Source of the DNA: Lepraria neglecta
Taxonomy: Eukaryota; Ascomycota; Lecanoromycetes; Lecanorales; Stereocaulaceae
Reading direction: 5' to 3'
NCBI GenBank assembly: GCA_033220425.1
Contig: CM065648.1
Coordinates: 1,674,001 to 1,738,000, forward strand
Length of the DNA stretch: 64,000 bases
Shown here: positions 58,126-64,000 of the stretch, one piece after another
How the letters are laid out: the number at the start of each line of letters is the position of its first letter
Position numbering within the stretch: the first letter of the stretch is position 1
Program-made: the position numbers and the translations under genes
Notes under the pieces: model-generated
What the model was told of the DNA's origin: nothing
The model's input: the letters and a program-made list of their open reading frames with translations, nothing else
Databases searched by the model: none

Positions 58126-59035
58126 TTAACCAAGCTTATATCCACGTATCCAACCAATCATATTGTCTGTATATAAGTCCGAGCTCTTGTAGGGCGACTC
58201 TTCTTGGTCCTGTAGGGCCGTATCGAAATTTGGCGGCAGTAAGGTAGCACAGCGAGCTGCTTTGGGAGGACGCGTAATACGCTCGGAGGTTATTATGACG
58301 TGTATCGGTAAGGGGCGCATGCTTATTGGTCGATTAGGAAGGTGTATATATCGTATAGTGCTGAGTCGTATATTGTATATTGAAAATTTAGAAGTCTTGG
58401 CAAAGACCTGGCTTGGGCCAAATATTTGAAAGGAGCTATTTGCGAGTTCAGATACTGATTTAGCGCCGTGCTAGGCTCAATCCAGTAAGGTGTCGAATTG
58501 ACAATTTTGATGTATGATGTTCTGAAGGATTGAAAGTTGCAAATGGTTTGTCGGCTAAGGAGTAATAGCTGCTGGTGCTGCTGGAGTAAATGTACGCCTT
58601 TGTGGATAGTAGCAGTAAGCTTGTCGATGAGCTTGCTAATGCTTTAGTTGTCGATATAGAGAAGCTCGCGCTGAGATAAGGTGATTTGCAAGTTGTAAAA
58701 GCTGGAAATTTGCTAGTGGTCTATGCAGTTGTCAACCTTCCGCTAAGCATAGCTTGTGGCCTCGGTATGCTTGATTGCCATTGGTCAGCAGCCTCTACTG
58801 TAGTATGCAGTATAGGTCCGTTCCGGCTGTATGACATATGTCAATCTATCGACATCTCCAATCAACGTCGCTCCTAGCCAAGCTCGGTTGCTTGCTAGGA
58901 TATAGCAACGTTCGCTTGTCTTATCGACTCGGTTGCTTGGTAGTGTTAATGTGGACGCTCGGTTGACTCCCTGTATAGGGGCATATAGTATTGCTATGCT
59001 GCATATAGCACTGTATATACTACTACCCTTATTGC
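58126..59035 (-). pseudogene. Third coding module of element H, degraded
   Basis: Minus-strand frames here contain a segment LNQYLNSQIAPFKYLAQARS (about 58455-58395). Its spacing and composition recall LKQYLNAKTVPIDYFSLSQ of the first module (about 61815). A 64-codon open stretch with no ATG lies at 58126-58320. No domain was recognised and the reading frame changes at least once. I treat it as a damaged paralogous module, with low certainty. Confidence 0.35.
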
Positions 59036-59053
59036 CGGTAAAAGAAAAGAGAA

Positions 59054-59071
59054 GACAGCGTCCCCGTCGTT
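59054..59071. repeat. Hairpin motif 2 of element H
   Basis: GACAGCG TCCC CGTCGTT has one mismatch in the stem and is preceded by the purine tract CCGGTAAAAGAAAAGAG. The tract and loop match the other two copies while the stem bases differ. Confidence 0.6.
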
Positions 59072-59470
59072 ATAGGTGAGAAGTTGTATAAGTTGTATTT
59101 GCATGAATGGAATTTTTTTTATTGAAAATTTTAGTGTCAGTTAGAAATCTCGCAGGGAATCCGGTTGCTAGTGGAGACAAGTAAAGCATAGCGTATGCCG
59201 GTTTGACTGGCCAAATTGTATGTACAGCCAATAGTAGGGCCTGGATATTGAGCCATTTGGCTAAGGCGTTGGCATGTAATGCTTGTTGATCTGAAATTTG
59301 GAAGACTGCTTGCAAATCGAAATTTTGGACGTCGGAAGCTCGGTGAGAAAGTAGCCGTGTCGGCAATGATTGCGGTGAGCGGAGCTTCTGATTGGCTGGC
59401 GGAGCGGAGTCGCAATTGAGAATTCTGCCTTAAAGTCTGCCCGCAAAAGAAGTTGCATTTGGCGGCGACG
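59072..59470 (-). CDS. Small unidentified ORFs downstream of the BIR-C2H2 gene
   Basis: Three overlapping minus-strand frames are open here, the longest being 98 codons (59070-59366). It includes LAKWLNIQALLLAVHTIW and has a helical, hydrophobic centre. It might be a short module related to the other two modules that precede a hairpin in element H. The overlap of frames makes any single choice uncertain. Confidence 0.3.
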
Positions 59471-59484
59471 TTATCATAGCGACG

Positions 59485-61494
59485 TCATTGCTTGCAGTGT
59501 GCCGATAGCGCTTGGACGGCGGTTTTGTATCCTGTAGACCATGTCTCGTATGCTTGTGGAGTCCCTATGCTCTTACTTTTGCAATTTGGCTTTCCTCGCT
59601 GAATTGCATGTGCGGAATTGCGGCGGCGAGATGGGTGGTAAGCAGGTCCCTCGGGGCTTGAAAAGTATGCTCGGGGGAAGCCATGAGACTGGTTGCCAAG
59701 GGGAGCATGTTTCATAATTGATCTAGGGTGTTGTTGTTGTTGTTGCAATTTCGGTGGCTGAGGCAAAATGCAGATATCTAAGGTCTTGGTATTCGACTTT
59801 CTGGACCGAACGGAGTCGATTGCCGATGTTTCCAGGTCTGACATATGTTTGTCTTGGCGAGCTAGCTGGATTTGGTTTAGCTCCGTGTCTGACTGCTTGC
59901 ACTGCTTGCTTATAGCTGTTGCGGAGGATTTGCTTGCAGGCTTGTCTGTAGCTGGGGCAGATTTGGCTGAGGGTCCCCATGGAAATTTGGCTGAGGTACG
60001 CTTGCCAAATCGTCGAAATAAGTCATGGATGGTGAGATAGCTAGATACGGGTGTAGCTTTGTAGCTAGCTGATGAGGGTGCTAGAGCTCTTAGGGGTGCG
60101 TATCGCATATAGAGATCTTCGACTGTGAGGTACGCCTTCTTAGCTTTGTAAGCTGGCGGCGGAGGCGAGACTGCTCGATATGTCGGAGGTGGCGTAGCCG
60201 GTGGAGTCGCTGGCGCTGTTGGTATTGCTGACACTGTAGGCCTGGAAGAAGATGTCTCTACTGAATGAGATATCCTCGCTGGGAGATATAGCGACAAAGT
60301 AGCTGTAAGAGTAGCTGAGGTCTTGCTGACTGGTAAAGCATATAATTCCTGTAGGGGTGTCTGTACTGAAACAAGCGTTGATGCTGCTGATCTGGGAGTA
60401 GCTAGTCTCTGCGGAGATTCGCTTGATAAGTCGCATTTGCTTGACTGTATGCGGTTATTCCTGCTATATTTGTATTCGGTACGCAAATGCTGGTGTAGCT
60501 GATTCTTGGAAGCAAATGTCTGCTCACATAGCTTGTATCTGGGCTTGTTGCATGTGCTATTCTGCGCATGACATATGAGGCGTGCAATGGATGAGAAGGC
60601 TGCATTGCATAGCTTGCATATATGGTAATCGAGAGGTCCTGCTTGCTTAGCTGGTAGCAGGTCTGCCTGTAAGGATGTATGTGAAGTTGCTTGTAGAGAG
60701 GCTTCCTGAGAAGTTAACTGGGAAGCTGCTTGTAAAGACACTTGTTGGGTAGTCGGCTGAAGAGCTTACTGAGTGAGTAGCTGAGAAGCTCGTTGGGGAG
60801 ATTTCGGAGGAAGGGGTTGCGAAGCCGCAAGTGGCGTTGTCTGAGCAGCTTGCTTAGCAGCTGATTGCGTAGGTGGCTGAGAGGCTATATGCTTTTGCTG
60901 TTGCGCACATTGCTTGCCCGGGGGTTCTTGCTTATCTCGAGTAAGGGACGACACTTGAGAAGGTGGCTGATTAGCTGAGGAAGCTGATTTGCTGAGCTCA
61001 CGAGATGTCTCTAGCGTTGTAGTTTTAGCGGGTGTCTTAGTAATCGATTGAGAAGCTTGTCGAAAAGCTGATTGGATAAGTTGCTAAGTAAGCTTATGCC
61101 GTTGTTCATTCGTATGCGGGTTGGTAGAATAGGGTAATACTGTATGTGCTTGTTTGAGAGCCTGCTTCATCCTCGCGACTGCTTTCTGAGCTAGGTCCGG
61201 CTCAGGGAGAAAGCGTTGAATTGCTTGAGGAGTTGATAATATTGGCTGCGCTGGATAGGCTTTGACGAATGGACAATCTGGCGAATAACGTTGATGCTCA
61301 TCTTCAGGATCAGCTTCTTTGGTCCAGTCGCTAAGGAGTAATCTACAGTCCTTGCATCCTACCAAATCTGGATATTGACTACCAATATATGTGAATCCTT
61401 CTGTAGCAAGATCATAAGTGTATAGCTGATGCGGTAGATCAGTCGGCAATGCATAGAAGGTATAAAGGCGCTCGAAGAATTCCCGTGTTTGCAT
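59485..61494 (-). pseudogene. BIR domain plus C2H2 zinc-finger protein of element H
   Basis: One minus-strand frame runs from ATG at 61494 to TGA at 59487-59485 (669 codons). Only two stops occur, TAG at 61086 and TAA at 60768, both Gln codons changed by C-to-T. Residues about 9-77 form a BIR domain: R-x2-TF at the start, GF in the middle, PDLVGC, then zinc ligands C47, C50, H67, C74 with spacing C-x2-C-x16-H-x6-C. W57 and the ADPEDEH segment also fit. A Gln/Ser/Pro/Ala-rich linker follows to about 285. Finger 1 uses C293, C296, H309, C315. Finger 2 has C323 and H336 kept, while the outer Cys and His are Tyr through RIP-type change. The rest is Pro/Ser-rich with a Gln run near 59735. A BIR domain in a retroelement is unexpected. 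Role unknown; a Gag-like role is possible for the fingers. Confidence 0.82.
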
Positions 61495-61555
61495 ATTGTA
61501 TACTGCAGAGTTTTGTATACGGGATGCAGTTAGGGTGCCGGCAAAAGAAAAGGAA

Positions 61556-61573
61556 TGACACGTCCCTGTGTCA
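61556..61573. repeat. Hairpin motif 3 of element H
   Basis: TGACACG TCCC TGTGTCA has a 7-bp stem and the same TCCC loop, preceded by GCCGGCAAAAGAAAAGG. It lies between the first module (stop at 61602) and the ATG of the BIR-C2H2 gene (61494). Confidence 0.65.
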
Positions 61574-61601
61574 AGGCTGTAGAGAGGTAGTGCGGAGAGC
61601 T

Positions 61602-62330
61602 TTATAGCTCGTGTGGTAGCTGGATCGACGGCTCAATAAAGAGATCGACGCAGTTGCTTGCTAAAGTGTATAGGGCGTTATATTGAGAGTTTGGTGTGTT
61701 GAGGTCCGGTGGAGAGGTCTGAGCATACAGTCGAAAAGTCGAGTCTTGACATGAAATCTGACTGAGCGAAAAGTAGTCGATTGGCACTGTCTTTGCGTTC
61801 AGATACTGCTTGAGTACTAAGCTAGCCTGATCTAGTAAAGCTTGCTGTCGTTGCTGAGCAAGCTTCGCAAGGTGCTTCCGCAGAGTAAATATAGACCGTA
61901 TATGTCCTTCTCTTTCTCGTGGTGCAGCACGCTGAGCTACTCGTAGATGAGGCTTTCGGTAGTAGTGGTTTGAAATGTAGGTGAAGGGCTTGGAATGAGT
62001 GCTCGGGGTAAGTGGGTGTTGAGCAGTTGGTGTTGTAGATACCCTGGGGCGTGCAGGGTCAACGATATGATTATATAAGCTGGCCTATTCGTGGATAGGG
62101 CTTTCGGGGTCGCTGAATCAACTGGTATAGTTGGTTTCTTCGTAGGAGTGGCGGTTGTAGAGTTCTGCTGGCGGGTAGCTTGCGAGCTTTCCGAAGGATA
62201 GAGGATGCGGGGTTAACGAAGGATGTAGGATATAGGGGTCAATGAGAAGGTAGAAGAAGCTTTCGGGGTCGAGGAGTCGATTAGTACGCTTAGTCTAGGC
62301 GTATAATTCGTAGAATTGCTGCTGGCGGGT
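61602..62330 (-). pseudogene. First coding module of element H (DPES-repeat protein)
   Basis: The minus-strand frame ends at TGA or TAA near 61602 after IEPSIQLPHEL. The C-terminal half is a long helix (LRKHLAKLAQQRQQALL) followed by LKQYLNAKTVPIDYFSLSQ. The N-terminal half contains two in-frame repeats of about 53 residues around an R-F/L-x-DPES motif (gaccccgaaagc at 62100-62111 and 62259-62270). A third repeat at 62408 is out of frame by one indel. Two or three RIP-type stops interrupt it. No family was recognised. It is the first gene after the 5' LTR, the place where gag would be. Confidence 0.5.
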
Positions 62331-62480
62331 AGCTTGCGAGCTTTCCGAAGGATAGAGGATACGGGGTTAACGAGAAGGGAGAAGAAGCTGGTTTATTCGT
62401 AGGTAAGGCTTTCGGGGTCGAGGAATCGACTGGTACGCTTGTTTTTTGCGTATGAATTGCAGAGTTACTACTAGCGGAGG
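62095..62480. repeat. Tandem repeats of about 150-159 bp in element H
   Basis: Three units each contain GCTTTCGGGGTCG (62100, 62259, 62408). Two also share GCTGGCGGGTAGCTTGCGAG with the following GGATAGAGGAT block (62168 and 62321). They encode the DPES repeats on the minus strand. Confidence 0.8.
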
Positions 62481-62593
62481 ACGTGGTTCTTCTGAATGGT
62501 TCTCGTGTTGAATGGTTTGGTAGCGCTGTAGCTTACCAGGGGGTTGCTGGGCTTAAAGCAACTGGTTGAGCATGTATGGCGATATACTCTGGA

Positions 62594-62620
62594 TCGTGTA
62601 TCCGGCCGTTGCTACCATTA
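62594..62620 (-). promoter_or_regulatory. Primer-binding site of element H
   Basis: On the minus strand TGGTAGCAACGGCCGG lies three bases inside the 5' LTR. The first 13 bases equal the site in element I, so both elements should use the same tRNA primer. Confidence 0.6.
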
Positions 62621-62773
62621 TGATACGGGGTTTTCCTGTATGTTCATGATAGTAGTATTTGTGGTAAGATTGTTGATTGTTCTATGGAGTGGGAGCGTCT
62701 ATATGAAAGCTTATAGGGCTGAATGCTGACTAAGCTGAAGTCTGCGGTGTAGACCAAATCCAGCCCTATATCA
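62621..62773 (-). repeat. Right (5') LTR of element H
   Basis: It is 153 bp, from TGATACGGGG to CTATATCA on the plus strand, and ends directly before the target copy GGAAC. Confidence 0.93.
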
Positions 62774-63100
62774 GGAACCAAGCATACGCTTTCCAACGCC
62801 GTTCGAATTTTGAAATTCGGTAAATATTTGGCTAAGGAAAGCTCAAAAAACATGTTTTTGCCTGCGGAGTTCCCTGAAGCTACCACCGCAGTCACCCCCG
62901 AAGTGCCTCCGGAGCACTCAAATATTTAACCCTTAATAACTTTCGATATATTAGGGTTAGGGCTTATCTTTATATACAAAAAATATACTATAAATAGAGG
63001 GCTTTCAAATTAGGCTTAAACTTTCTAAATCGAGTATAAAATAAGCGAGATATAGTAGTTTTTACGGTAATCTTCTGTGAAGATTACGGGCACTAACTTG

Positions 63101-63413
63101 TCCTACTATAGATTCTATCTACTTTAGTAGTAGGAGTAGGAATCCTACTTCGGATTTTACTTATATATATTCCGTGCAGTTATTATATAAATAGGCGTAC
63201 TATTCTCTAAGATAGCATTTTTCTATATACGGGTAGTATATTATTTCTTTCTTAACACGTTCTAACTAACCTATATTATTCCCTAGAAAAAACTAGTAGA
63301 TTCTTTTCGTTGCAAGGTACTATAGATATTCGTTCCTTCTATAGTTATAGTAGAAGCTATACCTATAGTAAGGTACCCTTATTAGTCCCTTCTTAGTATT
63401 CCTTAGCGTTCTA
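63101..63413 (-). pseudogene. gag: gag fragment of element E
   Basis: It resumes the sequence left at 57514 and is loosely colinear with 4330-4700 of element C. It covers the Cys/Tyr-rich C-terminal part of gag in heavily mutated form. It ends where copy e of the Helitron-like repeat begins. Confidence 0.45.
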
Positions 63414-64000
63414 TCTTTCTTCTAATAATAGATTATAAGGGAATTCGGAGTAATCCGGTACTTGTAGCCAATTAGTATAGACCTTTGGTTCTCTTCCCGA
63501 GATCCCTCTTTCGGTTAGCGCCCCTATCAAAAATTGAAAATTTATATCGCAACTTCTACGCAGTACTTCCCCGCGCTATATACGTTATATGATATCGAGA
63601 TAATTTCATAAGTTTTGGAGTCAATCATAAGCTTGCTTGCGTATCAAGAATTTTTAGAATCGGCCTATTTACGTAATAGTTATAAGTAAAAGAAGCGTTT
63701 TCGCTATGTTTTGCTTGCGCACCGTAACTTCTTCGCAGGACTTCCCCGCGCCACATACATCATATAATATCGAGATGATTTCATAAGTTTTGGAACCAAG
63801 TATGCGCTTTCTAACACCGTCAAAATTTTCAAAATCGGTCTACTTACACAATAGTTATGAGCAAAAGAAGCGTTTTCACTATGTTTTGTAGGCAGTACGA
63901 GCTCAGTAGCAAATGCCAAGCATTGAGCTTGGCGCCTCCGGACCCTGGAACATTAAAAGTTGAATGCGCACCGCAACTTCTTCGCAGTAATGCCCCGCGC
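63414..64000 (+). mobile_element. Helitron-like non-autonomous repeat, copy e (cut by window)
   Basis: It starts A|TCTTTCTTCTAATAATAG and follows copies b-d, including the GCCAAGC...GCTTGGC hairpin region near 63917-63936. Its 3' end is outside the window. Confidence 0.65.

Larger units (their letters stand above)
57914..62773 (-). mobile_element. Short-LTR element H (LARD-like) with BIR-C2H2 ORF
   Basis: It is 4,860 bp with 153-bp LTRs (57914-58066, 62621-62773) and a 5-bp duplication GGAAC. On its own strand the LTR runs TGATATAGGG...CCCCGTATCA. It is followed within 3 bases by TGGTAGCAACGGC, the primer-site sequence shared with element I, which sets its orientation as minus. The interior shows no reverse transcriptase, integrase or protease. 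It encodes a degraded repeat protein (61602-62330), a BIR-C2H2 protein (59485-61494) and further short ORFs, separated by three similar hairpins. It must depend on another element for mobility. Damage is light and RIP-type. Confidence 0.85.
57515..63100 (+). mobile_element. Helitron-like non-autonomous repeat, copy d, split by element H
   Basis: On the plus strand it starts A|TCTTTCTTCTAATAATAG at 57515 and ends hairpin (about 63066-63087), spacer and CTTG at 63100. The repeat's own sequence is 57515-57913 and 62779-63100. Element H occupies the middle and duplicated GGAAC (57909-57913 and 62774-62778). Confidence 0.68.
53070..63413 (-). mobile_element. Ty3/Gypsy chromovirus, element E, with nested insertions
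   Basis: This is a minus-strand element with a complete 3' LTR (53070-53487). To the right it carries the antisense ORF, pol (to about 57400) and the start of gag (57420-57514 and 63101-63413). The gag region is interrupted by Helitron-like copy d (57515-63100, itself holding element H) and then by copy e (from 63414). The 5' LTR is beyond the window. It is strongly RIP-mutated. Confidence 0.75.

Noticed and set aside
59768-60040. 90-codon plus-strand ORF opposite the BIR-C2H2 gene
   Set aside because: It is antisense to a well supported frame with domains and shows no features of its own.
57909-62778. Element H as two unrelated direct repeats around host genes
   Set aside because: The exact GGAAC duplication, equal 153-bp repeats with TG/CA ends and the adjacent primer site show a single LTR element inserted in the Helitron-like repeat.
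1-64000. tRNA, rRNA, CRISPR or host housekeeping genes
   Set aside because: No cloverleaf, rRNA core sequence, regular spacer array or undamaged non-transposon gene was seen anywhere in the window.

Overview
The window is fungal, most likely from a filamentous ascomycete. It holds no recognisable host gene: it is one nested cluster of transposable elements inside an AT-rich block. Old copies are saturated with C-to-T changes on both strands. Cys and His codons have become Tyr codons, Gln and Trp codons have become stops, and TpA is very common. That is the signature of repeat-induced point mutation (RIP). Younger insertions are GC-richer and nearly undamaged. I cannot name the species.

Layout, outermost to innermost. 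Element D is a plus-strand Ty3/Gypsy chromovirus whose remains lie at 6682-11000. It was hit by a Helitron-like non-autonomous element (copy a, later split by minus-strand Gypsy element C, 1-6426), by a TA-flanked MITE (6926-7707), by Helitron-like copies b and c, and at 11001 by minus-strand Gypsy element F. The 3' LTR of F is split by a very large DNA transposon (11145-49884, about 15.4 kb without its own insertions). This carries 18-bp terminal inverted repeats, subterminal repeats, a Plavaka-type (CACTA/CMC) transposase and degenerate cargo genes. The large transposon was in turn hit by Gypsy element A (12899-26020, TSD AGCTA), which contains Gypsy element B (13617-20162, TSD CTTTC), and by a different 10.2-kb Gypsy element I (33291-43531, TSD ATCCA). 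F continues to 53069, where minus-strand Gypsy element E enters. E carries Helitron-like copies d and e, and copy d contains a 4.86-kb short-LTR element H (57914-62773, TSD GGAAC).

Three systems deserve most attention. (1) All five Gypsy copies of the A-F family that show the region carry, antisense between pol and the 3' LTR, a conserved ORF of about 176 codons (192 in F). It has a Zn2Cys6-type cysteine pattern followed by a coiled coil, and it overlaps the 3' end of pol tail to tail. (2) Element H has no visible pol. It encodes a protein of about 669 residues with a BIR domain (C-x2-C-x16-H-x6-C), a Q/S/P-rich linker and two C2H2-like fingers. It sits among repeated modules that each end in a hairpin with a conserved four-base loop. 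(3) The Plavaka-type transposon carries cargo, including a DUF6532-like gene and a duplicated family of unknown genes.

Elements A-C appear to use a short self-complementary primer site next to the LTR, whereas H and I share a tRNA-type primer-binding site. Domain calls rest on reading the translations by eye; no database search was run.
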